This document shows, piece after piece, positions 31,159 through 39,385 of a stretch of 48,604 bases of DNA. Under the pieces are notes generated by a model. The model worked only from the letters and a program-made list of their open reading frames with translations, was not told the DNA's origin and made no database searches. Position 1 is the first letter of the stretch. Each line of letters starts with the position of its first letter. Made by a program: the position numbers and the translations under genes. Source of the stretch: Halonatronomonas sp051745425 (GTDB taxonomy: Bacteria > Bacillota > Halanaerobiia > Halanaerobiales > Halarsenatibacteraceae). The stretch covers positions 1 through 48,604 of the forward strand of contig JBNJEB010000002.1 of the NCBI GenBank assembly GCA_051745425.1, written 5' to 3'.

Positions 31159-32292
31159 ATGAAAATAATAATTGCTCCAGATTCATATAAAGAGAGTCTA
31201 ACAGCTTTAAAGGTTGCTGAAAACATAGAAAAAGGCATTAAGAAAGAGATGCCAGATGCAGAAACAATTAAAGTTCCAATGGCTGATGGGGGGGAAGGGA
31301 CAGTCCAGGCTTTAGTCGATGCCCATGACGGCCAGATAATTGAAGAAAGGGTTGTTGGACCTGAAGGTAATAAAGTTAAAGCTTTCTATGGAATTCTAGA
31401 TGATAAGCGGGCAGTAATTGAAATGGCGGCAGCTTCAGGAATAAGCTATATAGACCCAGCAACTGCAGACCCCAGAAGGACGACAACCTATGGGACCGGT
31501 CAGCTAATAAAATCAGCTCTCAAAAGAGGTGTCAGCCATATTATCTTAGGTATAGGTGGCTCTGCCACCATGGATGCCGGGATAGGAGCACTTCAGGCCC
31601 TGGGTTTTAGCTTTAAAGATCAGGCCGGTAATGAGATTGGGAGAGGAGGCGGTCAGCTCGGCAGGATAGTTTCAGTCTCAAAGGAAAATCTCTATCCTCC
31701 AGCAGAGGACCTTTATTTAGAGATAGCCTGTGATGTCTCCAACCCTTTGTATGGTAAAAACGGAGCAGCTTATATCTATGGTCCCCAGAAAGGTGCCAGC
31801 CCAGAACAGGTAGAAGAGTTAGATCAGAATTTTCAGGAATTTAACAAATTTGTCAGAGAGAATTACAATAGAGATCTTCAGCAGCTTTCAGGCGCCGGTG
31901 CAGCAGGAGGCCTGGGAGCAGGCTTAATAACATTTCTCAATGGCGAATTAAAGGGAGGGGCAGAGATAGTTGCCAGAGCCAATCGTTTAGAAGAAAAATT
32001 AAAAGGCGCAGGTTTAGTGATTACAGGGGAAGGCCAGCTTGATTCTCAGACAATCAATAATAAGGCTCCGATTCATGTAGCTCATCTGGCCAAAAAACAG
32101 GGGATACCAGTTGTTGCAATCGCAGGTAGCCTTGGTGATGATTATCAGAAAGTATTTCAGGAAGGAATTGATGCTGCCTTCTCAATCATAGATAGACCGG
32201 CCTCATTAAACAAAATAATCCTGGCCACTCCAGAATTGCTCCAGGAGACAGCCAGGAATATAAGCAGATTAATTACTTTAAATATTTATTAA
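31159..32292 (+). CDS. glxK: Glycerate 2-kinase (GarK/GlxK family)
   Basis: A 377-residue type I glycerate kinase phosphorylates D-glycerate to 2-phosphoglycerate. It begins MKIIIAPDSYKESLTALKVAENIEKGI and has the family motifs PMADGGEGTVQAL, GTGQLIKSALKRG, LGIGGSATMDAG, and VITGEGQLDSQT. Start: ATG after TAGGAGG. Its 3' end overlaps the converging S9 peptidase gene by 20 nt. G+C is visibly higher than in genes to its left. No other glycerate-pathway gene is adjacent. Confidence 0.92.
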   Translation: MKIIIAPDSYKESLTALKVAENIEKGIKKEMPDAETIKVPMADGGEGTVQALVDAHDGQIIEERVVGPEGNKVKAFYGILDDKRAVIEMAAASGISYIDPATADPRRTTTYGTGQLIKSALKRGVSHIILGIGGSATMDAGIGALQALGFSFKDQAGNEIGRGGGQLGRIVSVSKENLYPPAEDLYLEIACDVSNPLYGKNGAAYIYGPQKGASPEQVEELDQNFQEFNKFVRENYNRDLQQLSGAGAAGGLGAGLITFLNGELKGGAEIVARANRLEEKLKGAGLVITGEGQLDSQTINNKAPIHVAHLAKKQGIPVVAIAGSLGDDYQKVFQEGIDAAFSIIDRPASLNKIILATPELLQETARNISRLITLNIY

Positions 32293-34219
32293 ACCAGTCG
32301 ACCATTTCCTGATAGCGGCGGATCCGGTGTTCAGGTTTGCCGCCTCTGGAAAGTTCATGGTTTTCGCCTTTAAAAATAGTCAACCTGCTTTCGACCCCGT
32401 GATATTTTAGGGCAGTAAAGAACTGGAGAGCCTCAGTCAACCAGCAGCGATAGTCCTCTTCAGAATGAATCAATAATGTTGGAGTTGAAACCCTGTCGGC
32501 ATATTTCAAAGGCGAACTATCCCAGAGCTCATCGAAATTATTCCAGGGAGTTGCTCCAGCTGCCTGGTCTTCAACAAAGAAATAACCGATATCAGTGGTG
32601 GCAAACATTGAGACCCAGTTTGAGATGCTCCGCTGGGAGACGGCGGCCTTAAATCTGTCAGTCTGGCCAACAATCCAGTTGGTCATATATCCACCATAGG
32701 AACCTCCGGCAACTCCGAGCCGGTCAGAATCAATCAGGTCATAACGTTCAATGGCAGCATCTGTAACCTCCATCAGGTCCTGATAATCTCTATCGCCATA
32801 GCCTCCTCTAATATCAGCAAACTCATCACCCTGGCCATCGCTGCCTCTCGGATTACTGAAGATAACTGCATAACCCTCATTGGCCAGAATTTGAAACTCA
32901 TTGAAAAAGATAGAGCCATAGACAGTCTTGGGACCCCCGTGGATCTCCAGTACTGCTGGGTATTTTTCCCCTTGCTGATAGCCAACTGGTTTAATTATCC
33001 AGGCATCCAGCTCAAGGCCATCTGAAGTCTCAACAGTAAAATGTTCAGGTTCAGAGATCATTTTTTCAGCTAAAGCCTGATCATTAAAAGAACTAACCTG
33101 TCTTTCTTCGCCATCTTCAAAGATATATAATTCTTGAAGTTTATTATCTCTAAAACCAATAAAAGCAAACTGCCCTTCAAAAATATCAAAGAGGTCAACA
33201 GTTCCTTCCCTGTCAATTATCCTTTCAACCTGGCCATCATTTAAGCGATTTAAATAGGCATTATAGCCTTCAGTCGAGATAAAATAGAGCCTGCCATCAT
33301 CAACTGCAAAAGCCTGCCCACCGCCTAAACGGCAGTCATTGCCTACAGAAGTCCAGAGACTCTTATCCAGGCCAGCAGTTAGTTGATTGACCTCCCTGTT
33401 ATCCAAATTTAACTCATAAAGGTCAGGATTTGAATTCAGCCCCATGCCTTCAAAATTATTGGCAGCAAAATAGAGCTGATTAGCATTTTTAAATTCAAGC
33501 ATACTAATCGACCAGTCCCGGTCAGTCAACTGATGGAGATTGCCACTGCCCAGTTCATATAAATAAAGGTTATTTGTAATTTCTGCTTTATCTTCAAAAT
33601 AACTCATGGTAAAGGCAATTTTATCTCCTTGTAAAACAAAACTACCAACATTATTTTTCGAGCCAACCAGCTCTTTAACTTCCCCAGTCTCAAAATCCAG
33701 ACTATATAAATGATTCCTGTAGCTATCAGTAAAGCCCTTACCATTTGACCAGTAAGGAATCTCCTCTAAAACCTGATAATCCTTATTATTCTTTAATTCT
33801 TCTTCATCCTGTTCCTTCAAATCCTTCATAGCAGTAAATATCATCTGCCCCTGGTTTTCAACCTTAAAATCACCGACAGCCTTTTCAATAGTCTTTAGAT
33901 GAATGGCCTCACCGCCATTAATATTTATTTTGTAAAACTCGGTCTCAGGCAGGAGTTTCTCATCATCATTATCCTGCCGCTTTGAAGTAAAGATTATCTC
34001 ATCAGAATTTAACCAGGCAAAATTTCCATCTTTTTTGCCAGAGGTCAGCTGATAAAAATTGTCCCCACTTATATTATAGATCCAGAGATTTGAGTTATAT
34101 TCATTTTCATCTTTGTCGGCCTGACTTACTTTAAAGGCAAGGTTGTGCCCATCAGGTGAATAGTGTAGATTAGAAAGAAATTTATATTCCAGCAGACTAT
34201 CAACTTTAAGCTTCTCCAT
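32273..34219 (-). CDS. S9 family peptidase (prolyl oligopeptidase / acylaminoacyl peptidase type)
   Basis: About 648 residues: an N-terminal beta-propeller (roughly 1-400, with TolB-like repeats such as NSDEIIFTSKR) and a C-terminal alpha/beta hydrolase domain. The catalytic serine is in AGGSYGGYMTN; the aspartate is probably in LLIHSEEDYRC and the histidine in KGENHELSRGG. No signal peptide, so a cytoplasmic peptidase that may finish breakdown of imported peptides. The ATG at 34219 (MEKLKVDS) is preferred over one 12 nt upstream that touches the AAAGGA site. Its end overlaps the glycerate kinase gene by 20 nt. Confidence 0.87.
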   Translation of the reverse strand: MEKLKVDSLLEYKFLSNLHYSPDGHNLAFKVSQADKDENEYNSNLWIYNISGDNFYQLTSGKKDGNFAWLNSDEIIFTSKRQDNDDEKLLPETEFYKININGGEAIHLKTIEKAVGDFKVENQGQMIFTAMKDLKEQDEEELKNNKDYQVLEEIPYWSNGKGFTDSYRNHLYSLDFETGEVKELVGSKNNVGSFVLQGDKIAFTMSYFEDKAEITNNLYLYELGSGNLHQLTDRDWSISMLEFKNANQLYFAANNFEGMGLNSNPDLYELNLDNREVNQLTAGLDKSLWTSVGNDCRLGGGQAFAVDDGRLYFISTEGYNAYLNRLNDGQVERIIDREGTVDLFDIFEGQFAFIGFRDNKLQELYIFEDGEERQVSSFNDQALAEKMISEPEHFTVETSDGLELDAWIIKPVGYQQGEKYPAVLEIHGGPKTVYGSIFFNEFQILANEGYAVIFSNPRGSDGQGDEFADIRGGYGDRDYQDLMEVTDAAIERYDLIDSDRLGVAGGSYGGYMTNWIVGQTDRFKAAVSQRSISNWVSMFATTDIGYFFVEDQAAGATPWNNFDELWDSSPLKYADRVSTPTLLIHSEEDYRCWLTEALQFFTALKYHGVESRLTIFKGENHELSRGGKPEHRIRRYQEMVDWFNKYLK

Positions 34220-34238
34220 AAAAATAATCATCCTTTCA

Positions 34239-34279
34239 GCTATTTTTTATCAAAAATAGCCCCGGGAGTAACCGGGGCT
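34239..34279 (-). terminator. Terminator of the two-gene small-protein operon
   Basis: AGCCCCGG (34258-34265) with CCGGGGCT (34272-34279), 8 bp, then ATTTTT on the minus strand. The T run itself lies in a second stem, GCTATTTTT with AAAAATAGC (34239-34260), sharing bases with the first. Confidence 0.8.
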
Positions 34280-34288
34280 CTAAAGGTT

Positions 34289-34507
34289 TTACATATTATT
34301 TTCTTTTAATTCTTGAATAAAGTTTTCCAGCTTTTCTTTATTCTTATTCTCCCATTCAATAATAAAATCTTTAATGATACCTTTTTCAGTTTCAGTCAGC
34401 TCATCGACCTGTTTTTTCAGTTCCTTTTCATCAGTCTCAATCTTTCTTAATTTTTCAATAGCCTTTTTCATCGGATACTGAATCTTATAATAAATTTTAT
34501 CAGCCAT
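34289..34507 (-). CDS. Small charged helical protein, second gene of a coupled pair (72 residues)
   Basis: A 72-residue protein, almost wholly helical by composition and rich in Lys and Glu. Segments KKAIEKLRKIETDEKELKKQV and ETEKGIIKDFIIEWENKNKEKLENFIQEL look amphipathic, likely a helical hairpin or coiled coil. The ATG at 34507 overlaps the stop of the upstream gene by 8 nt (ATGGCTGA), with GAGGGTGAT as ribosome site; a GTG 9 nt earlier lies inside that site. Coupled expression suggests a complex with its partner. Family unknown. Confidence 0.72.
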   Translation of the reverse strand: MADKIYYKIQYPMKKAIEKLRKIETDEKELKKQVDELTETEKGIIKDFIIEWENKNKEKLENFIQELKENNM

Positions 34508-34718
34508 TATAATCACCCTCTATAATATCTCTAATCTTTTTAAAGTCATCAATTCCATCCCGTTCCAAGAATCTCAAATAACTTTCAATAGACATTATCC
34601 TGTTATCCATGATTTTTTCTTCTAGTTCAATCTCCTCGAGATTTACATCATCTATCCTTCTAAAAGCAGCATTAAAATTCTCGATTGCATAAAGAACAGT
34701 CTCCCTCAAATTACTCAC
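34500..34718 (-). CDS. Small acidic helical protein, first gene of a coupled pair (72 residues)
   Basis: A 72-residue acidic protein starting with GTG at 34718, 9 nt after GAGAGG. Sequence such as IDDVNLEEIELEEKI and YLRFLERDGIDDFKKIRDIIEGD suggests short helices. It has a strong promoter and an operator-like inverted repeat upstream, and overlaps the next gene. The layout is like a toxin-antitoxin pair, but neither product matches a family I know. Confidence 0.72.
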   Translation of the reverse strand: MSNLRETVLYAIENFNAAFRRIDDVNLEEIELEEKIMDNRIMSIESYLRFLERDGIDDFKKIRDIIEGDYNG

Positions 34719-34789
34719 TATTCAACACCTCTCTTTTTATAATTGGTATTTTAAACTTATTAATCAACTCTACTTTAATTCCTGTAATA

Positions 34790-34829
34790 ATTATATCACT
34801 ATGTAAAAATATTATCAAGTTTTTACATA
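34790..34829 (-). promoter_or_regulatory. Promoter and inverted-repeat operator of the small-protein pair
   Basis: On the minus strand: TTGATA (34818-34813), 17 nt, TATAAT (34795-34790). A perfect 10-bp inverted repeat, TATGTAAAAA (34800-34809) and TTTTTACATA (34820-34829), has its 10-nt centre on the -35 box. This is where a repressor would act. Confidence 0.7.
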
Positions 34830-34923
34830 TTACATTTTAATAAAATATAAATCTTTATAAATATAACTAATAAATCGTTCATATTTCTCAATTAATCCTC
34901 TGGAAATATATTTATACGTTTAA

Positions 34924-34952
34924 TTGCATATAGCTCTCAAATAGTGTATAAT
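34924..34952 (+). promoter_or_regulatory. typA promoter
   Basis: TTGCAT (34924-34929), 17 nt, TATAAT (34947-34952). Transcription would start near 34959. Confidence 0.75.
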
Positions 34953-34983
34953 AAACAATGGTCTTATAAAGGAGTAGATACCA

Positions 34984-36789
34984 ATGAGAGAAAAAGAAAT
35001 TATCAATATAGCTATAATTGCCCATGTAGATGCAGGCAAGTCAACTCTGGTCGATGCATTTTTAAATCAGAGTGGAATTTTTAGAGAAAATCAGGAAGTG
35101 ATTGATTGTATTATGGATAGTGATGACTTAGAAAGAGAAAGAGGAATCACAATCTATTCAAAGAATTGTGCCATCGAACATGATGGATATAAAATAAATA
35201 TAGTCGATACCCCAGGACATGCCGATTTTTCATCAGAAGTGGAAAGAGTTATTAGGTCAGTAGATACGACAATCCTATTAGTTGATGCTGCTGAAGGCCC
35301 AATGCCCCAGACCAGGTTTGTTCTCCAGAAATCCCTGGAGAAGGGTTTAAAGCCAGTCGTCTTAATCAATAAGATCGATAAGAAAAATGCCAGGCCAGAA
35401 GAAGTTAAGGATATGATCCTTGATCTTTTCATCGATCTTAATGCCAGCGATCAGCAACTTGAATTCCCAACAGTCTATGGCATAGCAACTGAAGGGATTG
35501 CAAAATATAATTTAGAAGATGAGAACGATGACTTAACCCCGCTCTTTGATACAATTATAGATAGAGTTGAAAGTTATCCAGATAGAAACGCTGAACCTCT
35601 CCAGATGCAGGTTTATGACTTAGCCTATGATGATTATCTTGGCAGAATGGGAATTGGCCGGGTCTATCAGGGCCGGCTTGAAAAAGGCCAGAAGGTTGAA
35701 GTCAGCAAGCGGGACGGTTCAATTAAAAAGGGCAAAATTAATAAACTTTTTAGTTATGTAGGTTTAAGCCAGTCAGAGGTCGAAAAGGTCGAAAGTGGCG
35801 ATATTGTAGTAGTTACCGGTCTGCCAGAAATCTCAATCGGAGATACAATCTGTCAGCCAGGCAAAGTCGAAGCTTTGCCAGTTATCGATATTGAAGAGCC
35901 GACCCTGTCTATGAATTTTCAGGTCAATGATTCACCATTTGCCGGTCAGGCCGGTAAATATCTGACAACCAGGCATCTTAAGGCCAGGCTAGATAGGGAA
36001 TTAGAAGTTAATGTCGGCCTGGAAGTAGAGCGGACAGAGGATAAAGATGCCTTTAAGGTCTCCGGTCGGGGAGAACTCCACCTTTCAATTCTCTTAGAGA
36101 ATATGCGCCGGGAGGGCTATGAAGTTGCAGTCTCAATGCCTAAAGTCTTAATGAAAGAGATCGATGGCCGCCGCCATGAGCCAATAGAGAGAGTCTTAAT
36201 CGATGTTCCTGAGGAATATTCAGGAACAGTTATTGAGAAATTAAATAAAAGAAAGGGTTTAATGCAGTCGATGATGCAGGAAAATGACTATGTTGAGCTT
36301 GATTACCTGGTCCCAACCAGAGGTCTAATCGGTTATAAGAGTGAATTTATCAATGATACCAGCGGTGAAGGCACAATTATTCGCTCCTTTGAAAAATATG
36401 AGCCCTTTAAAGGCGAAGTTCCAGAGCGGAATAATGGTGTTTTGATTTCAGCAAATAAAGGAACTGCCAGAGGTTATGCCCTCTCCAATCTGACTGACCG
36501 GGGCACTTTATTTATCGAACCTGGTACCGCTGTCTATGAAGGGATGATTATTGGCCTTCATAATAGAGAGAACGACTTAACAGTTAACCCCTGTAAAAAT
36601 AAGAAGTTGACCAATGTCAGATCCAACAGTTCCGATGATGCCATCCAGCTGCCGCCAGCAAAGAAGATGACCCTTGAGGATGCCCTGGAATTTATTGCTG
36701 AAGACGAACTGGTAGAAGTCACCCCTGATGCCATCAGAATTAGAAAGAAGATTACCGATGAGAAGATGCGCTTAAGACATGCCAATTAA
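34984..36789 (+). CDS. typA: Translational GTPase TypA/BipA
   Basis: A 601-residue ribosome-associated GTPase related to EF-G, acting in stress and ribosome assembly. G1 is AHVDAGKST, switch I contains RERGITI, G3 is DTPGHADF, and G4 is NKIDKK. The C-terminal part includes PTRGLIGYKSEF and TNVRSN, both TypA signatures. AGGAG precedes the ATG. Single-gene transcript with its own promoter and terminator. G+C is higher than in the flanking intergenic DNA. Confidence 0.95.
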   Translation: MREKEIINIAIIAHVDAGKSTLVDAFLNQSGIFRENQEVIDCIMDSDDLERERGITIYSKNCAIEHDGYKINIVDTPGHADFSSEVERVIRSVDTTILLVDAAEGPMPQTRFVLQKSLEKGLKPVVLINKIDKKNARPEEVKDMILDLFIDLNASDQQLEFPTVYGIATEGIAKYNLEDENDDLTPLFDTIIDRVESYPDRNAEPLQMQVYDLAYDDYLGRMGIGRVYQGRLEKGQKVEVSKRDGSIKKGKINKLFSYVGLSQSEVEKVESGDIVVVTGLPEISIGDTICQPGKVEALPVIDIEEPTLSMNFQVNDSPFAGQAGKYLTTRHLKARLDRELEVNVGLEVERTEDKDAFKVSGRGELHLSILLENMRREGYEVAVSMPKVLMKEIDGRRHEPIERVLIDVPEEYSGTVIEKLNKRKGLMQSMMQENDYVELDYLVPTRGLIGYKSEFINDTSGEGTIIRSFEKYEPFKGEVPERNNGVLISANKGTARGYALSNLTDRGTLFIEPGTAVYEGMIIGLHNRENDLTVNPCKNKKLTNVRSNSSDDAIQLPPAKKMTLEDALEFIAEDELVEVTPDAIRIRKKITDEKMRLRHAN

Positions 36790-36809
36790 TAAATAAAACT
36801 AAAAATATA

Positions 36810-36851
36810 AAATCCTGGCCAGGGCATATCTAACTGCTCCAGCCAGGATTT
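36810..36851 (+). terminator. Terminator of typA
   Basis: AAATCCTGGC (36810-36819) with GCCAGGATTT (36842-36851), a perfect 10-bp stem with a 22-nt loop, then TCTTTGCTTTT. Confidence 0.75.
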
Positions 36852-36897
36852 CTTTGCTTTTAGCATATCTTTTCTTAAGAGATAGTATATATATCCT

Positions 36898-36952
36898 CCG
36901 GCTTATCTCCGGGATTCCTTCGGGATTGCTCCGTGATATCTTCGGGATTTAA
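36898..36952. repeat. Five tandem 11-bp repeats
   Basis: Exactly five 11-bp units: CCGGCTTATCT, CCGGGATTCCT, TCGGGATTGCT, CCGTGATATCT, TCGGGATTTAA; consensus YCGGGATTNCT. The array ends at the base before the stop codon (36953-36955) of the minus-strand gene. A period of 11 is about one helical turn. It is not a multiple of three, so it is not a coding repeat. Confidence 0.75.
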
Positions 36953-37858
36953 CTAAAAGCTTTCAAAATTATATAAACCTGAATAAGCAATAATTAATTT
37001 CTCATCGTTATTAATCTCTGGCATTTCTCCAGCAGCCTGTCCTCCTGTATCAGTGAACTTAATTTTTGGAGGTACAACCTTAGCTATTAAGCCCTCTTCT
37101 AAACCAAGATTATTATCAAGTCGGTAAAGCTGGTATTTATTAAAATCCTTAAGTCCACTATATTTAAGTTTGATAGGATTATTTTCATCCAGTGAATTTT
37201 TATCTAAGGTGACTTTATATTTAATGAGTTTATCCCCTTCTTCACAGGCAGTACAGACTAATCCATAATTAATATAATAATCTCCTGTAGCATTGTCATC
37301 AACCTGAATCAATCTTCCAGGAGTTTTTTCAATAGTAAGCTCAGTTTTAAAGATTAAGCTATATTGAGATTCAAAGTCTAATTCAGAGATTGTAATAGAA
37401 TTTAACTCATCCTTTTTGGCAGCCAGAGTATAATTCTTCTTAATATTATTTTTATTATTTGTAACAGTCAACTTTAAATCTGCATCAGCTGTTATCTTAA
37501 AATTTATTCTGGCTTTTGTCGGAACTATATTATCAATATATAGATCGTAAACTAAAGCAAATTCACCAGTCTCTTTTAAAGAATTTCTGGCTAGTTTAGT
37601 TAAAATATTATGGCCAGTCAATCCCTTACCGGCCAGCCGGTTCCAGGCTTCTCTGTCATAGTCGGTTAATAATTTATAATACTTACTGCTAGCAGCAAAA
37701 AGATTCCGGTTTTCTGTCTGTTTTTCAGTCTTGCTCGGATTAGAACTAACATAAGGCCTCATGACATCTAAACCATTCCATTTATAACTAATAAAACCTA
37801 AAAACTTACCACTTGCCTCCAGTGACATTAACGGTCCATTAACTTTAGCCAGAATCAT
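36953..37858 (-). CDS. Unrecognised 301-residue protein with a phage/DUF6266-like N-terminus
   Basis: The first ~95 residues contain ISYKWNGLDVMRPYVSSNPSK, then TEKQTENRNLFAASSKYYKLL and DREAWNRLAGKGLTGHNI. This pattern (G-x-W-x-G, R-x-Y, NPxT-x-x-Q-x-x-x-R, and a late AW-x-x-x-A) recalls DUF6266-like and phage-associated proteins, a resemblance I hold loosely. The rest looks beta-rich and may contain fibronectin-like domains, with a CTAC pair in YGLVCTACEEGD. No signal peptide. ATG at 37858 follows AAAGGTG; a GTG just upstream is the other option. The gene is bordered by the 11-bp repeats. Confidence 0.6.
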   Translation of the reverse strand: MILAKVNGPLMSLEASGKFLGFISYKWNGLDVMRPYVSSNPSKTEKQTENRNLFAASSKYYKLLTDYDREAWNRLAGKGLTGHNILTKLARNSLKETGEFALVYDLYIDNIVPTKARINFKITADADLKLTVTNNKNNIKKNYTLAAKKDELNSITISELDFESQYSLIFKTELTIEKTPGRLIQVDDNATGDYYINYGLVCTACEEGDKLIKYKVTLDKNSLDENNPIKLKYSGLKDFNKYQLYRLDNNLGLEEGLIAKVVPPKIKFTDTGGQAAGEMPEINNDEKLIIAYSGLYNFESF

Positions 37859-38058
37859 CACACCTTTCCAAATTTTATTTAAATGATACCTTCAGTCTAC
37901 CCTATTTAAATAAAAAAGAAAAGGGGAGGCTAGTGCAAAGAAGAATTTTTTTCTGAAAAATTTTTATTTCTGATATAATAGTAATAGGTATTGGATAAAA
38001 ATATTATTAACAGGGCAATTTAGACTTAGTTTAAAAATCTATTTAGAGGTGATATTAA

Positions 38059-39240
38059 ATGACAATTAGTATAATAGGAACAGGCCATACTCCATTTGGC
38101 CGTCTTGATGAATCCCTTTATGATCTATTAGAAAATGCAGGCAAGGAAGCATTAGCAAGCTCAGGAGTAAGTGGAGAAGATATAGGTAGAATCTTTGTTG
38201 CCAATTACAGTGCAGGCAGTTTTAATAATCAGGAACATTTAGGTCCCTACAGCCTTGAAATTTCAGAAGACCTTAAATATACTCCAGCTGTAAGGGTTGA
38301 AAATGCCTGTGCTTCAGGTTCAGCGGCAATCCAGGCAGCACAGGAAGCCCTGCTATCAGGAGCAATTGATTATGCCCTGGTTGTTGGAGCAGAAAAAATG
38401 ACCAGCCTTGATACTAAAGGGGCCATGAAAGCTCTCTCAAAGGCTTCTTACTGGCCGACAGAAGGAGCAGAAGGCATGACCTTCCCTGGACTCTTTGCAG
38501 AATTTGCTAAAGGTTATAAAGACCATTATGACCTATCTGATGAAGAATTAAGAGAAACCTTTGCCATGATAGCTGCTAAGAATCATCAGAATGCAACTGC
38601 TAATGAGTTTGCCCAGATGCCCTGGGACTGTAATTATCAGGAGATTCTTGATCTTGCAGATGACAAAAATCCAGTGATTGCAGAACCTTTAAGGTTATAT
38701 GACTGCTCATTAATTACAGATGGAGCTGCCGCTCTTGTTTTAACTAGAACAGATATAGCTAAAGACAATGATTATGAAGCAGTTGAAATCACAGCCTTAA
38801 GCCAGGTTACTGATTCATTAGAGCTGGCCAAACGTTCAAATTATGAATTTACTGCTGGTAAGATGGCAGTAAAAGCAGCTTATAAAGAAGCAGGGATTAC
38901 AGTTGATGATCTTGATTTTGCAGAGGTTCATGACTGCTTTACAATTGCTGAACTTCTTGCCTATGAGACATTGGGATTAACAGAAGATGGCCAGGGCCGG
39001 AGAGCAATTGAGGAAGGCTGGACAGCTGCCGATGGTAAATTGCCTGTCAATCTTTCAGGTGGCTTAAAGGCCAAAGGTCATCCAGTGGGAGCTACCGGAG
39101 TTTCAATGGCTGCCCTGGCTGCCAGACAGCTTAATGGCAATCCAATCGGTTTAGCTGCCAATAATCCTAAGATTGGGATGAGTTTTAATATAGGCGGAAG
39201 TGCAGCAACTAATTATGCTATAGTTTATCGTAAAATATAA
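38059..39240 (+). CDS. Thiolase family protein (SCP-x-like acetyl-CoA acetyltransferase)
   Basis: A 393-residue thiolase. The nucleophile is Cys84 in ENACASGSAA; the other conserved parts are VVGAEKMTS, the histidine in EVHDCFTIAEL and GGLKAKGHPVGATG. The N-terminus (IIGTGHTPFGRLDE) places it in the SCP-x/thiolase-like branch and not among the classical degradative thiolases. It probably makes or cleaves a beta-ketoacyl-CoA; substrate unknown. AGAGGTG precedes the ATG. Single gene followed by a terminator. Confidence 0.85.
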   Translation: MTISIIGTGHTPFGRLDESLYDLLENAGKEALASSGVSGEDIGRIFVANYSAGSFNNQEHLGPYSLEISEDLKYTPAVRVENACASGSAAIQAAQEALLSGAIDYALVVGAEKMTSLDTKGAMKALSKASYWPTEGAEGMTFPGLFAEFAKGYKDHYDLSDEELRETFAMIAAKNHQNATANEFAQMPWDCNYQEILDLADDKNPVIAEPLRLYDCSLITDGAAALVLTRTDIAKDNDYEAVEITALSQVTDSLELAKRSNYEFTAGKMAVKAAYKEAGITVDDLDFAEVHDCFTIAELLAYETLGLTEDGQGRRAIEEGWTAADGKLPVNLSGGLKAKGHPVGATGVSMAALAARQLNGNPIGLAANNPKIGMSFNIGGSAATNYAIVYRKI

Positions 39241-39269
39241 AAACTATTTTCTAAATTATATACTCCCCA

Positions 39270-39301
39270 AAACCTTCCTGATATTTTAGGAAGGTTTTTT
39301 T
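39270..39301 (+). terminator. Terminator of the thiolase gene
   Basis: AAACCTTCCT (39270-39279) with AGGAAGGTTT (39288-39297), a perfect 10-bp stem continued by a T run to 39301. Confidence 0.88.
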
Positions 39302-39385
39302 ATGCAAAAAAAGGTCTAAACAAGCTTCTATAGAATATTATGTATATAAGTAAAATAATAAAAATTACAAAAAGAGGTGTTAAAA

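Noticed and set aside
36898..36952. Possible CRISPR array
   Set aside because: Units are 11 bp with no spacers and no cas genes are near; these are simple tandem repeats.
36953..37858. Evidence of a prophage or insertion element around the 301-residue gene
   Set aside because: No integrase, transposase, attachment repeats or other phage genes are nearby; a weak N-terminal resemblance is not enough.
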